Part shown: piece after piece, positions 1 to 8,090 of the stretch
How the letters are laid out: the number at the start of each line of letters is the position of its first letter
Position numbering within the stretch: position 1 is the first letter of the stretch
Assembly (NCBI GenBank): GCA_964642855.1
Contig: CAZXSK010000029.1
Span: 1 to 46,088 of the forward strand
Direction: 5' to 3'
DNA length: 46,088 nt
Origin: CAZXSK01 sp964642855
GTDB lineage: Bacteria > Planctomycetota > Phycisphaerae > SM23-33
Made by a program: the position numbers and the translations under genes
Notes under the pieces: model-generated
What the model was told of the DNA's origin: nothing
The model's database searches: none
Seen by the model: the letters and a program-made list of their open reading frames with translations, nothing else

Positions 1-3
1 GGG

Positions 4-1221
4 CTACAGCGCGTTGAACGTCTGGGTCGCCCACTGCAGCGACTCGTTGAACAGCTCGGGCATTCGGTCCTCTGAAAGCCCGATCTGCGAAGCTCTCTCC
101 GAGAAGTCCGACCACTCGCCCAGCTCGTAGGCGACCACCGTATCGTGCACCTTGCGAAGATCGCCCTCCCCGCCGATGAGCGCCTCGCGGACATCCTCCT
201 TGAGCGGCAGCTTGCCCAGCACCTCTTCCATGGGCATGTCCATGATCGCGTCGATCACGGAGAACATGCCCGTCAGAAACAGGTCCGGGCCGTGCTTGTC
301 CATGCCCACCTCGGCGCCAACGGACTCGTCGGCGCGGGCGCGGGAGACCGCCCGCAACAGCAGCTCGCGCGGCTTGTCGGTGCCCATTGACGTCAGCGCG
401 AACAGGCTGAACCACTTGCGGACCTCCGGCGGGCCCAGCAGCACCAGTGCGTGCTTGATCGACTCGATCTCGGACCGGAATCCGAACCAGGCCGAGTTCA
501 TGAACTTCAGCAGCTTGTAGGTCATCGAGACGTCCTGCTTGATCAGCGATTCGATCGCCTCGTAATCCAACTCGTCGCGATTGACCTCGTTGACGATCTG
601 CAGGTACACCAGCTTGTTGCTCGAGAGGTCCTGTCCCTCGTGAATGACCGGTTTGGAGAAGAAGTACCCCTGGAAGAAATCGTATCCCAGATCCAGCGCC
701 TGGCGGAAGTCGTCCGGCGTCTCGACCTTCTCGGCCAGGGCCTCGAGCTGGCGGTCCTTCAGCAGCTTCCCGATGGTCCGGCGTTCTTCATCCGAGGACT
801 GCATGAAGTCGACCTTGACCATGTCGACCAGGTCCAGAAACGCGCTTTTGGCGCTGGCGAGTACGAAATCATCCATCGCCAGCGTGTAGCCGTCTTCCTT
901 CAGTTCCCGACACGCAGCCAGGACCTCCTCGTCCGGCTCGATGTCCTCCAGAATCTCCACCGTCACCAAGTGGCTCGGCAGAAGCTTGGGAACACCGCGG
1001 AGGATCAAATCCCGGGTGAAATTGATGAACGCACGTCGGCCTCCGGTCAGCTCATCGAACCCGATCACCAGGAAACTGTTGGCAATCACGTCCAGTGTCG
1101 ATTGATCACCGTCGACCGCGTCACAGAAATTCTGCAAGCCGGAACGGAACAGCAGTTCGTAAGCGTGCACGTCCTGCTGCCCATCAAAGATTGGCTGCCT
1201 CGCAACAAACGCCGAAGCCAT
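4..1221 (-). CDS. EAL-HDOD signalling protein (YuxH-like, degenerate EAL)
   Basis: This 405-residue protein has an N-terminal EAL-like domain (about residues 1-195) and a C-terminal HDOD domain (about 205-390). The usual opening 'VARQPIFD' sets the start at 1221; the frame runs open to 1299, but those 26 extra residues look unlike the family. The EAL catalytic motif is replaced by 'VEIL', so c-di-GMP hydrolysis is unlikely, although the late landmark 'FFQGYFFSKP' is kept. The HDOD part is recognised by 'SMTYKLLKFMNSAWFG' and 'IKHALVLLGPPEVRKW'. Proteins of this kind are usually signalling adaptors or c-di-GMP effectors, not enzymes. A second copy lies at 36715-37920. A good promoter is visible at 1395-1424. 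Cytoplasmic, with no membrane segment. The domain call is firm; the cellular role is unknown. Confidence 0.85.
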   Translation of the reverse strand: MASAFVARQPIFDGQQDVHAYELLFRSGLQNFCDAVDGDQSTLDVIANSFLVIGFDELTGGRRAFINFTRDLILRGVPKLLPSHLVTVEILEDIEPDEEVLAACRELKEDGYTLAMDDFVLASAKSAFLDLVDMVKVDFMQSSDEERRTIGKLLKDRQLEALAEKVETPDDFRQALDLGYDFFQGYFFSKPVIHEGQDLSSNKLVYLQIVNEVNRDELDYEAIESLIKQDVSMTYKLLKFMNSAWFGFRSEIESIKHALVLLGPPEVRKWFSLFALTSMGTDKPRELLLRAVSRARADESVGAEVGMDKHGPDLFLTGMFSVIDAIMDMPMEEVLGKLPLKEDVREALIGGEGDLRKVHDTVVAYELGEWSDFSERASQIGLSEDRMPELFNESLQWATQTFNAL

Positions 1222-1394
1222 CCAAGAAACCCTTGCTCTCGTGGCGATGCGGCGGCCCTCTGTGGAGCCACCTGGACCCTCTGCAGCCCGTGTCCCCACG
1301 ACACGAACCGACCGAACGAAACCACTGCCCGGTTGCTGCCCCTTACCCCAACAGGCAATGAGCCCAACCGTCTAAGCCCCTTTCAGATAACAGC

Positions 1395-1424
1395 CTTATA
1401 GCCTATCGGGGCCCTGCGCGTCAA
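1395..1424 (-). promoter_or_regulatory. Sigma-70-type promoter of the first EAL-HDOD gene
   Basis: On the minus strand, TTGACG (1424-1419) and TATAAG (1400-1395) are separated by 18 bases. It is one of the best matches to the consensus in the window and lies about 175 bases upstream of the chosen start codon. Confidence 0.6.
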
Positions 1425-1501
1425 ACCTTAAGATTGTCCATAATCACAAAGATCCGCATTCGACCGGTGCCCATTCAGCCCCGCAGGCAACCAGCCGCCC
1501 C

Positions 1502-1529
1502 TTGCCCCCCCACAAGCCCACCCTATAAT
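1502..1529 (+). promoter_or_regulatory. Sigma-70-type promoter of the PepSY-like gene
   Basis: TTGCCC (1502-1507) and a perfect TATAAT (1524-1529) are 16 bases apart. Transcription would start near 1536, giving a leader of about 50 bases before the GTG at 1588, with AAAGGAG at 1575-1581. Confidence 0.6.
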
Positions 1530-1587
1530 GCACCGGCATGGGCGAGACGTTTCTATCTCTCGTCCGCCCCTTCGAAAGGAGAGCCTT

Positions 1588-2244
1588 GTGAATATCCGAT
1601 CCACACTGCCCGCCGCACTGGCTGTCATCGCGGCAGTTGTCGTTCTCACCGCCACCGCCCCCCACGCCCGATCCGGAGACGCCGTCTCATCGGCCTCCAC
1701 CCAGGACAAGGAGAAGCAGCCCCTAAAGAAGCCCAAAGGGGACAACTCTCTGAGCCTTGCCCGCAAAGTGGCCCTCAAAGCGTTCCCGAAAGCCCGCATC
1801 GTTGAGGTCGAATCCACTCGCGTCCGCGTGCAGATCCCTGCCTGCGAAGTCGAAATCGAACACCGCGGCAGCGAAATCGAAGTGACCGTCACCCCCGACG
1901 GACAGATCCTGTCGGTCGAAAGAGAAATCTCCCGTCGCGACCTGCCCAAGGCCGTCGCCGACGCCATCGGCAAGCATCGGGGCAGGGCCCGCGTTTCGGA
2001 AGTCGAGGCCGTCGAAGTCCACGCCGAGTGGAAAGCCGTCCCGCTGGACAAACCCGCCAAAGTCTACGAAGTCGAGTTGAAAAGGGGCAGGCGGGAAGGC
2101 GAAATGCTGATCGCCGAAGACGGAACCGTGCTTCGCAAGCCCCGGTGGTATCGGGACGATGCTGACGACGATGATGACGACCACGACGACGATGATGACG
2201 ACGATGATGACGACCACGACGACGATGATGAAGACGACGACTGA
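1588..2244 (+). CDS. Exported PepSY-like protein with poly-Asp tail
   Basis: This 218-residue protein starts at GTG 1588, chosen because AAAGGAG lies 6 bases upstream and the sequence then opens with a clean signal peptide (basic start, a hydrophobic stretch through 'ALAVIAAVVVLTATA', cleavage near 'PHA'). The mature part looks like PepSY-like repeats: a helical 'LARKVALKAFPKARIVEVE', strands ending 'TPDGQILSVERE', then a second round ending 'EDGTVLRKPRW'. The last 29 residues are 25 Asp, 2 His, 1 Glu and 1 Ala. PepSY-like domains are often linked to protease inhibition or cell-envelope roles; the tail suggests metal or cation binding, which is inference. It is convergent with the Skp-like gene, leaving 27 bases between the stops. 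Confidence 0.75.
   Translation: MNIRSTLPAALAVIAAVVVLTATAPHARSGDAVSSASTQDKEKQPLKKPKGDNSLSLARKVALKAFPKARIVEVESTRVRVQIPACEVEIEHRGSEIEVTVTPDGQILSVEREISRRDLPKAVADAIGKHRGRARVSEVEAVEVHAEWKAVPLDKPAKVYEVELKRGRREGEMLIAEDGTVLRKPRWYRDDADDDDDDHDDDDDDDDDDHDDDDEDDD
2155..2241 (+). repeat. Low-complexity GAC/GAT tract encoding the poly-Asp tail
   Basis: The tract encodes 29 residues, 25 of them Asp, using a mixture of GAC and GAT. A 21-base unit ending in CAC (His) occurs at 2164-2184 and again at 2197-2217. The codon mixing shows it is not a simple triplet slippage product at present. Confidence 0.85.
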
Positions 2245-2271
2245 TCGCCGCTGACAACGTCCAGGACGGCG

Positions 2272-2841
2272 TTATTCCGCCGAGTTGGCGTCGGCAGGAC
2301 CTTCCGACGCGCCGTTGGGGCCAGTCCCGTTGGGATCTGCCTCGTTGGGGCCAGTCCCGTTGGGATCCGCGGCGCCGCTGGCCGGCTTGGTTGCCTCCAT
2401 CGCCTTGAGCAGTGCAGCGGTGATGTCGACCTTCTTCGCGCGATCGTCCATCCACGAAATCTCCGCTTCCTTGCGGATGGCGACGATGCACCCGTTGCTG
2501 CGACAGACCTTCGGCAGGATCTCCGCCAGGGCTTTGTTGAATCGTGGCAGCACGGAGTCTCTCGCCTCGCGGTAGGCCTTGCGGATCGCAGCTGCCCTGG
2601 CCTTTTCGCCGGTTTCATTGGCTTCGTTGAGTTGCTTCTGCCACTGGTCGACCTGGTCGTTGAACTCGTTGACCTGCCAGCTCTCGTCGTAGACCTTGCC
2701 GTACTCGAAGACCGCCACCCCACCGGCGATCTTCTTCTGCCCGTCGCCTCCCTTGCTGGCTGTCTCCTGCGCTCGAACCCAGGCGAACCCGCTGGTGATG
2801 ACCGCTATTGCGCATGCCGTGAAGATCGTAGATCGCTTCAT
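2272..2841 (-). CDS. Skp/OmpH-like periplasmic protein
   Basis: This 189-residue protein opens with a signal peptide (MKRSTIFTACAIAVITSG..., cleaved near 'VRAQ'). The start at 2841 is supported by a purine-rich GGAAGG-type site about 10 bases upstream. The body resembles Skp/OmpH: a first strand 'GVAVFEYGKVYDES', a charged helical region with many Lys/Glu/Gln, then 'ILPKVCRSNGCIVAIRKEAEISW' and the closing 'KKVDITAALLKAM', which matches the 'D-I-T-x-x-L' end of the family. Skp is a periplasmic chaperone for outer membrane proteins. This copy has a shorter coiled-coil than usual and an added tail with two DPNGTGPN repeats. It may serve the outer membrane secretin encoded nearby, which is inference. 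Confidence 0.7.
   Translation of the reverse strand: MKRSTIFTACAIAVITSGFAWVRAQETASKGGDGQKKIAGGVAVFEYGKVYDESWQVNEFNDQVDQWQKQLNEANETGEKARAAAIRKAYREARDSVLPRFNKALAEILPKVCRSNGCIVAIRKEAEISWMDDRAKKVDITAALLKAMEATKPASGAADPNGTGPNEADPNGTGPNGASEGPADANSAE
2313..2367 (-). repeat. Two 25-base direct repeats inside the Skp-like gene
   Basis: Identical 25-base copies at 2313-2337 and 2343-2367, with a 30-base period, encode ADPNGTGPN-type decapeptides in the disordered C-terminal tail. This is a coding tandem duplication, not a mobile or regulatory element. Confidence 0.85.
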
Positions 2842-3063
2842 TGCCCGCTTTCCTTCCCGTTGGGCCCGGTCCCCGGGCTGTTGTCGGAAATGTCTCGCAC
2901 CCGCAGGCTGCGAGTCTACCCCTTGGACGTACTCCACGGCCAGAGGTTCCTTCGGCAGGCAGAAGGAGGATCGCTGCGGATGACGCCAGCGGCAGGCCCG
3001 TCTTCCTGCTCCGCACGGCCTGTCGGCATGCAGGCTGGGCGCACGGTCGCCCGGGACGGGGAG

Positions 3064-4323
3064 CTAGTCCTGCCCCGTGGCCTGGCGGAGCCAGTGAGGC
3101 AGCAGGCGGACGGGGGCAGGCGTTGTCTTCGGCGCGCAGAGGTCCAGCGCGAAAGCAATCCGACGGAACCCAGCCGGCGTAACAGCCAGGCAGACCCGGT
3201 CGTCTCCGACCGCCACGGCCCGGAAGGGCGCAGCGGCTGGCTGGTTTCCTTCGCGAGTCTGCACCGGGCCGGCTGCAATACGTCGCAGAGCACGGACTGC
3301 GTCCTTGGGCGTTCGAGCGTCGAGCGTGCGACGGGCGGCGTCACCCAGATCGATCGCAGCCAGCAGCATGGTGTTCGGGTCGCTTCGCGCCGGGCTGATC
3401 GTCACGGCCCGGCGGGTGGGGTCCACTTCGACGGCTGCGTTGGCATCGACGGCCGCGGCCAGGCGGGTCAGGAGCGTCCAGGCGTTCATCCCGCGGCTGT
3501 CGAGAGTAACCCGGGCATTGGGATCGCCCAGGTTCTGCCTGACCGCGCGGGCGTCCAGTGTCACGGGCAGGTTCGCGTCGGCGGCGATGATGGGCAGTAC
3601 GTCCCGCACGGCGACCCGGCGGAGCTGAACATCGTACACCAGTCGCCTCAGCCGGGTGAACACCGGAAGCGCAGCCGCCCGGTCGTCGGCGGCCATTCCC
3701 TTCTCCGCGTACGTCAGCAGTTGCAGCACCTGCTCCTGCTGAGCCAGCGGAGCGGTCACCGTGAGCGTCTCGCCCTTGCGGGCAACGGACCACTGCTTCT
3801 GCTTCTTCCACCGGGCAGGAGCGATCAGCGAGCGAACCCAGCCGGGCGCGTCCTTGTGTTTGCAGGGGAACACGCGGGTGATGGCCCGATCGGCCAGGCC
3901 TTCGCGCGTGGAGCAGATCACCATCCCGTCGTCGATCAGCCAGACGACCTGGCCGTTGGGGTCGCCGACGCGATGGGCGAAGGCAGCCGTGATGATCTCG
4001 TGGGCGCTTCGCGTAACGTTGGTCCATTCCAGGCCACAGGACACATCGTCGAGTCTGGCGTTTCGAAGGGTGTCCTCGTCGATCCATCCCTGGACCTGGG
4101 CGACGCAAGCTGCGAAATCGACACACGTCTGCACCTCGATGTCGGCGGTGATGCGGCTGACCTTGGCCTGCGTGTTGCGGAGTTTGGCCAGGACGGCGGC
4201 GTCTTTGTCGGTCAGGTAGTGCTCGGCAAGTGGATCCGATGCGCGCGGCTCTGCGGCAGGCAGTCCGATCGCCGAACCAAGCACCACGAGCAGAATGGCG
4301 GACATGCAGGTTGGTTTCCCCAT
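3064..4323 (-). CDS. Exported protein with two secretin N-domain (STN)-like modules
   Basis: This 419-residue protein has a signal peptide (hydrophobic 'SAILLVVLGSAIGLPAA'). It belongs to no family I can name, but two stretches have the strand-helix pattern of secretin/TonB N-terminal modules. The first (about 60-160) ends in 'WLIDDGMVICSTREGLADR', closely echoing 'YIIEDGIVKVSTRDDLASK' in the secretin at 12483-15623, and both are followed by 'TRV'. The second (about 235-320) runs 'VAVRDVLPIIAADANLPVTL' to 'AVTISPA'. Such modules normally line periplasmic secretion channels or bind partner proteins. The start at 4323 has no ribosome binding site, but a -10 hexamer sits 7 bases upstream; Met7 (4305) is an alternative. 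It could be a periplasmic partner of the pilus cluster, which is inference. Confidence 0.65.
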   Translation of the reverse strand: MGKPTCMSAILLVVLGSAIGLPAAEPRASDPLAEHYLTDKDAAVLAKLRNTQAKVSRITADIEVQTCVDFAACVAQVQGWIDEDTLRNARLDDVSCGLEWTNVTRSAHEIITAAFAHRVGDPNGQVVWLIDDGMVICSTREGLADRAITRVFPCKHKDAPGWVRSLIAPARWKKQKQWSVARKGETLTVTAPLAQQEQVLQLLTYAEKGMAADDRAAALPVFTRLRRLVYDVQLRRVAVRDVLPIIAADANLPVTLDARAVRQNLGDPNARVTLDSRGMNAWTLLTRLAAAVDANAAVEVDPTRRAVTISPARSDPNTMLLAAIDLGDAARRTLDARTPKDAVRALRRIAAGPVQTREGNQPAAAPFRAVAVGDDRVCLAVTPAGFRRIAFALDLCAPKTTPAPVRLLPHWLRQATGQD

Positions 4324-4330
4324 GTCTGCA

Positions 4331-4360
4331 ATTGTACCGCGCCGGATGTTTCCGTAGCAA
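4331..4360 (-). promoter_or_regulatory. Promoter of the STN-module gene, leaderless geometry
   Basis: On the minus strand, TTGCTA (4360-4355) and TACAAT (4336-4331) are 18 bases apart. The ATG begins 7 bases after the -10, so the predicted transcript starts at or within a base or two of the start codon. Confidence 0.55.
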
Positions 4361-4443
4361 CCGCGAGATGGGGCGCGGGGCGAGCGACCGGGTGCAGGGG
4401 CGAACCGCGCAGGTTCGGGCGATCAACGCGATTCCGGCGGAGA

Positions 4444-4472
4444 TTGACTGGGGCCTGCGGGGGCGGTACTGT
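4444..4472 (+). promoter_or_regulatory. Sigma-70-type promoter of psd
   Basis: TTGACT (4444-4449) and TACTGT (4467-4472) are exactly 17 bases apart. Transcription would begin near 4479, downstream of the in-frame ATG at 4474, which argues against that ATG and for the GTG at 4507. Confidence 0.6.
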
Positions 4473-4506
4473 GATGGATCGACCCAAGGCTCCGGAGGCA
4501 CCCGAC

Positions 4507-5202
4507 GTGAACTGCAGGCTCACCCGACATTGCATTCCGCAGGTCCCGCTGGCGGTGTTTGTCTGCGGGGGGCTGATCGCGCTGTTTGTCTGGCTGGCAG
4601 CCGGTTCGACGGGCTGGTGGGCCTGGCTTGCCGCGGCCCTTGTTCCAGCGGCCGTGCTGGGCTGGGTGCTGTGGTTCTTCCGCGACCCCGACCGCGAGAT
4701 CCCCGACGGCCAGGGCGAACTGGTCTCCCCGGCAGACGGACGGGTGACGGATGTCACGCTGCTGGGCGAAGACTGCGTGCTCGGGCGGGAGGCCACGCAG
4801 GTCGGCGTGTTCATGAGCATCTTCAGCGTGCATGTCAACCGCGCCCCGGCAGCCGGGGTAATCCGCTCGGTGTTCCACCAGGACGGGGCGTTCCTGGACG
4901 CCCGTGATCCGCACGCATCGGAAAAGAACGAAGCGACAACGATCCACATGTCGATAAGCGTTGCGGGGCGGGAGTATCCGCTGGTGTTCCGGCAGATAGC
5001 CGGGCTGGTGGCCCGCCGGATCGTGACGGCTGTTCGGGTCGACGAGCACGTCCGCCGCGGCCAGCGGATCGGCATGATCAAGTTCGGCTCGCGATGCGAG
5101 CTGATCGTTCCGCGCGAGTTGGTCGGTCGGGTGCGGGTGACGCCGGGCGAACACGTCCGCGCCGGGGCGTCGGTGCTGGTGGAGATCGCCCGGCCGTCAT
5201 AG
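4507..5202 (+). CDS. psd: Phosphatidylserine decarboxylase proenzyme
   Basis: This 231-residue protein converts phosphatidylserine to phosphatidylethanolamine at the inner membrane. It is the short type with one or two N-terminal membrane segments (residues 12-57). Family landmarks are 'FFRDPDREIP' (about 57-66), 'LVSPADGRVTDV', 'FMSIFSVHVNRAP' and 'RIGMIKFGSRCELIVP'. Self-cleavage is expected between Gly194 and Ser195, the Ser becoming the pyruvoyl cofactor. The start is GTG 4507: GGAGG lies 8 bases upstream (4494-4498), and the upstream ATG 4474 precedes the predicted transcription start. The next gene, 55 bases downstream, makes its substrate. Confidence 0.92.
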   Translation: MNCRLTRHCIPQVPLAVFVCGGLIALFVWLAAGSTGWWAWLAAALVPAAVLGWVLWFFRDPDREIPDGQGELVSPADGRVTDVTLLGEDCVLGREATQVGVFMSIFSVHVNRAPAAGVIRSVFHQDGAFLDARDPHASEKNEATTIHMSISVAGREYPLVFRQIAGLVARRIVTAVRVDEHVRRGQRIGMIKFGSRCELIVPRELVGRVRVTPGEHVRAGASVLVEIARPS

Positions 5203-5257
5203 ACTTCTTTGCGGAGCGGGCGCAGATGACACATGCCCGGCGTTTCACGGGAGACCG

Positions 5258-6208
5258 ATGATCCAATCGCAGCAGGATGACAAGCAGGCCGACGCGCCGG
5301 ACGAGGGTTGGTTCGACTCGATGGACGCCCCGAACGGCAAGCTGCCATCGGGGCGAGGCATGCGCGAGCGGATTCTCAGTGGCATCTATCTGCTGCCGGC
5401 GCTGTTTACGGTGATGAACGGGGTGCTGGGGTTCGGGGCGATTCACTTCGCGACCAAGAGCGCCCAGGGACAGGCGACGATGACGCAACTGGCGGTTGCG
5501 TGCTGGCTGATTGCCGCCTCGATGGTCTGCGACATGCTCGACGGACGCGTCGCACGGATGACGCGCAAGACCAGCGACTTCGGCGGCCAGCTCGACAGCC
5601 TCTGCGACGCGATCAGTTTCGGCGTGGCCCCGGCGATCATCCTTCACCGAACGGTGACCCACGCCCTGCGCACGCAGACGCTGATTGCGATCCCCGGGGG
5701 CATGGAGACGTCGCTGGAGCGCGTGGCCTGGTGCGTTGCTGCCATCTACGTGGCGTGTGCGGTGCTCCGCCTGGCGCGGTTCAACGTCGAGAACGAACCG
5801 GACGAATCGTCGCACATGCGGTTCGCAGGCCTGCCCACCCCTGCCGCCGCCGGGGCCGTCGCCGCACCGGTGCTGTACTTCACCGATCTCACCTGGGCCG
5901 GCTGGGGCCCGACGACCTGGCTGCCCCTGACCGCTGCGATCGTCCTGCCGGTGATCGGGCTGGCCTCGGCGCTGCTGATGGTCTCGCGCGTGCCCTACCC
6001 CCACCTGGTCAACCAGTTCATCCGCTCGAAACGTTCGTTCGGCTCGCTGGTGAAGATCACCGTCCTGCTTGTACTCGTGTTCATCGAGCCGCTGGGGATG
6101 CTGGCGCTGGTGGCGGTAGGATTCGTCGTGCTGGGGCTGGTAACAGGCCTGCTCAAACGTCGACAGGAGCCCCCGCCCGAAGCCGATCGGATCTCCGAAG
6201 GCGAATAA
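5258..6208 (+). CDS. pssA: CDP-diacylglycerol-serine O-phosphatidyltransferase
   Basis: This 316-residue integral membrane enzyme joins serine to CDP-diacylglycerol to give phosphatidylserine, which Psd then decarboxylates. The CDP-alcohol phosphotransferase signature is intact: D95-G96-x2-A99-R100-x8-G109-x3-D113-x3-D117, inside 'CDMLDGRVARMTRKTSDFGG'. Hydrophobic segments follow through 'LPLTAAIVLPVIGLASALLM' to 'GMLALVAVGFVVLGLVTGLL'. The first 35 residues are polar and cytoplasmic. It is probably co-transcribed with psd. Its stop faces the recJ stop across 42 bases. The other CDP-alcohol transferase (35732-36535) is more like the inositol-phosphate branch, so this one is the better serine-specific candidate. 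Confidence 0.92.
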   Translation: MIQSQQDDKQADAPDEGWFDSMDAPNGKLPSGRGMRERILSGIYLLPALFTVMNGVLGFGAIHFATKSAQGQATMTQLAVACWLIAASMVCDMLDGRVARMTRKTSDFGGQLDSLCDAISFGVAPAIILHRTVTHALRTQTLIAIPGGMETSLERVAWCVAAIYVACAVLRLARFNVENEPDESSHMRFAGLPTPAAAGAVAAPVLYFTDLTWAGWGPTTWLPLTAAIVLPVIGLASALLMVSRVPYPHLVNQFIRSKRSFGSLVKITVLLVLVFIEPLGMLALVAVGFVVLGLVTGLLKRRQEPPPEADRISEGE

Positions 6209-6250
6209 GCCAGGCCCGGCCAGCAGGAAACGGCGACCGCCAGGCCGCGG

Positions 6251-7999
6251 TCACCACTGCACGTCCCGTAGCTTGAGCTCCACGCTCGTTCGTCCGTTGA
6301 AGTGATTGAGCCCCGGCTCGGCTGCAATGTCGACCTCGCCGACGCCGACCAGCAGATCGGCCAGGTCCCCCATGCCGAACCCCACCGCACGCATCCGCGT
6401 GCCGTTCTGTTCAAGAAGGAGCCCCGCCGTGGCACCGGATCGCCCCATGCGCTTCGGCGGCGAAAGCACCCGGCAGCCACGGATGGCGACGACCGGGCGC
6501 GGATTGCCCTCGCCGAACGGGGCCATGCGCTCCAGCTCCCGCACGGCTGGGAAATTCAGCGACCCGAGCGTGGTTTCCGCGTCGATGCGCAGCGAAGGGG
6601 TCATCGATTCGTCGGGCAGGTGCGTAGCTGCATATTCACCCAGCGCTTCGGCGAAGGCGTCGATGCGGTCCTGGGCGATGCGCAGCCCGCCGGCCATGGC
6701 GTGCCCGCCGAAGCTCAGCAGATGCCCCGAGCACGCGGTCAGCGCGGCGTGGAGGTTGAAGCCGGGCACGCTGCGCCCGGACCCCTGCCCGCAGCCGTCG
6801 CCGTTGATGGCGATCAGCACGGCCGGCTTGGCGAAGCGATCGACCAGGCGCGACGCGACGATGCCGATCACCCCTCCGTGCCAGTCTTCGCTGGCCAGCA
6901 CGATCGCGCGCCGTTCGGGCGAGTCGAATCCGTGGGCCTTGACCATTTCCACGGCCTGGTCGGCGATCTGGCGTTCGGTCTTCTGGCGATCAGTGTTGTG
7001 TCTCACCAGTTGGGCGGCGATTTCGCCGGCCCGGTCGGCGCCCCCGCCGGTGAGCAGTTCCACAGCCTCCGCCGCGTGCCCCATGCGCCCGCAGGCGTTC
7101 AGGCGCGGGGCGAGCAGAAAGCCCACGTGATACGCGTCGAGCTTCTCGCCCAGCAGGTTGGCGCTCTCCAGCAATGCGCGAAGCCCCTCGTGTCGCGACG
7201 CGGGGATGCCCTTCAGCCCGTACATCGCAAGCACGCGGTTCTCGCCCACCAGGGGCACGACGTCGGCGATGGTGCCCAAGGCGGCCAGGCACGTGGCGTC
7301 GAGGAGGAACTCGCGGAGCCGATCGTCGACCTTCTCCCGGCCGGTCATCTCGCGGGCGACCTGCCAGGCGACCTTCAGCGCCACCCCCGCCCCGCACAGG
7401 CCCGGGTTGGCGTACGATCCGTCCGGATGGGCCGGGTGAACGATCGCCGCGGCGGGGGGCAAGCTCGGGCCCGGGGCGTGGTGATCTGTGACGACCACGT
7501 CCACGCCGCCGTCGACGGCCTGGGCGAGCGGCTCGGACGCGGTAATGCCGCAATCGACAGTGACCATCAACCCCGCCCCGTCTTCCACGATACCGGCGAC
7601 GGCCTGGGGGTTCACGCCGTACCCCTCATCCAGGCGATGGGGCACGTAGTACGTTACGTCGGCGTCGAAGAGCTTCAGGCAGCGGTGGAGAATCGCCACG
7701 CCGGTCATGCCGTCGACGTCGTAATCACCGTAGAGCACGATCTTCCGGCCGTCGCGAACGGCCTGGACGATCCGCCGGGCAGCGGCCTGGGTGTCATGCA
7801 GTTCCGTGGGATCGTGGAGGTCGGTCAATCTCGGGGCGAGGAATGCCCGCGCGTGATCGGGATCGTCGATGCCGCGGTTGAGCAGCATCCGGGCGACGAG
7901 GGGCGCGGTCTTGAGCTGGGCGGCCAGCTGCTCGGCTTTCTCGGACGGCGGGGCGATCTCCCAGCGAAGGGATCGGGGCTTCCATGCACGGCGGGCCAT
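6251..7999 (-). CDS. recJ: Single-stranded-DNA-specific exonuclease RecJ
   Basis: This 582-residue protein is a 5'-3' single-strand DNA exonuclease used in recombination and mismatch repair. DHH-family metal residues are plain: 'LYGDYDVDGMTG' (Asp92, Asp94, Asp96), 'VTVDCGITASE' (Asp149) and 'VVVTDHHAPG' (Asp172, His173, His174). The DHHA1 part is seen in 'SGRSVPGFNLHAAL' and 'FGGHAMAGGLRI', and a C-terminal OB-like domain in 'APFGEGNPRPVVAIRGCRV'. The start is ATG 7999, with GGAG 8-10 bases upstream; the frame stays open upstream into the divergent rph gene but reads unlike RecJ. Length is normal for the family. A strong promoter lies at 8034-8063. Confidence 0.93.
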   Translation of the reverse strand: MARRAWKPRSLRWEIAPPSEKAEQLAAQLKTAPLVARMLLNRGIDDPDHARAFLAPRLTDLHDPTELHDTQAAARRIVQAVRDGRKIVLYGDYDVDGMTGVAILHRCLKLFDADVTYYVPHRLDEGYGVNPQAVAGIVEDGAGLMVTVDCGITASEPLAQAVDGGVDVVVTDHHAPGPSLPPAAAIVHPAHPDGSYANPGLCGAGVALKVAWQVAREMTGREKVDDRLREFLLDATCLAALGTIADVVPLVGENRVLAMYGLKGIPASRHEGLRALLESANLLGEKLDAYHVGFLLAPRLNACGRMGHAAEAVELLTGGGADRAGEIAAQLVRHNTDRQKTERQIADQAVEMVKAHGFDSPERRAIVLASEDWHGGVIGIVASRLVDRFAKPAVLIAINGDGCGQGSGRSVPGFNLHAALTACSGHLLSFGGHAMAGGLRIAQDRIDAFAEALGEYAATHLPDESMTPSLRIDAETTLGSLNFPAVRELERMAPFGEGNPRPVVAIRGCRVLSPPKRMGRSGATAGLLLEQNGTRMRAVGFGMGDLADLLVGVGEVDIAAEPGLNHFNGRTSVELKLRDVQW

Positions 8000-8033
8000 T
8001 GCGACGCTCCATCTGAACGGGCTTTCGCGGACG

Positions 8034-8063
8034 ATTATACCACCGGCGCGGCGGGGCGCCAAA
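8034..8063 (-). promoter_or_regulatory. Sigma-70-type promoter of recJ
   Basis: On the minus strand, TTGGCG (8063-8058) and a perfect TATAAT (8039-8034) are 18 bases apart. The leader would be about 27 bases and contains the ribosome binding site. Confidence 0.65.
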
Positions 8064-8070
8064 GACCGCC

Positions 8071-8085
8071 TGCCGTCTTGGCAGG
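8071..8085. repeat. Small inverted repeat between recJ and rph promoters
   Basis: CTGCC and GGCAG arms of 5 bp around a 5-base loop lie between the two divergent -35 elements. It could be an operator or chance; no T-run follows on either strand. Confidence 0.35.
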
Positions 8086-8090
8086 TGCGT

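Larger units (their letters stand above)
1222..1587. other. Divergent intergenic region with two promoters
   Basis: This 366-base stretch separates the EAL-HDOD gene (minus) from the PepSY-like gene (plus). It holds one promoter for each and a leader of roughly 165 bases for the EAL-HDOD gene. The leader contains a small hairpin (6-bp arms CGTGTC/GACACG) but nothing I recognise as a riboswitch. No further gene is supported. Confidence 0.6.

Noticed and set aside
1222..1394. Riboswitch in the leader of the first EAL-HDOD gene (c-di-GMP was considered)
   Set aside because: I could not find the conserved c-di-GMP or cobalamin core elements; only a small hairpin is present.
2155..2241. GAC/GAT tract as a microsatellite or assembly artefact
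   Set aside because: The codons are mixed, the frame is kept to a proper stop, and similar Asp runs occur independently in the secretin.
2313..2367. 30-base periodic repeat as a possible CRISPR array
   Set aside because: There are only two copies, they are adjacent without real spacers, and they lie in frame within a coding tail.
4474..4476. ATG 4474 as the psd start
   Set aside because: It lies upstream of the predicted transcription start (about 4479) and has no ribosome binding site; GTG 4507 has GGAGG at ideal spacing.
2632..4506. Long plus-strand open frame leading into psd
   Set aside because: It is antisense to the Skp-like and STN-module genes, has Arg/Gly-rich nonsense composition, and psd has its own promoter and start.
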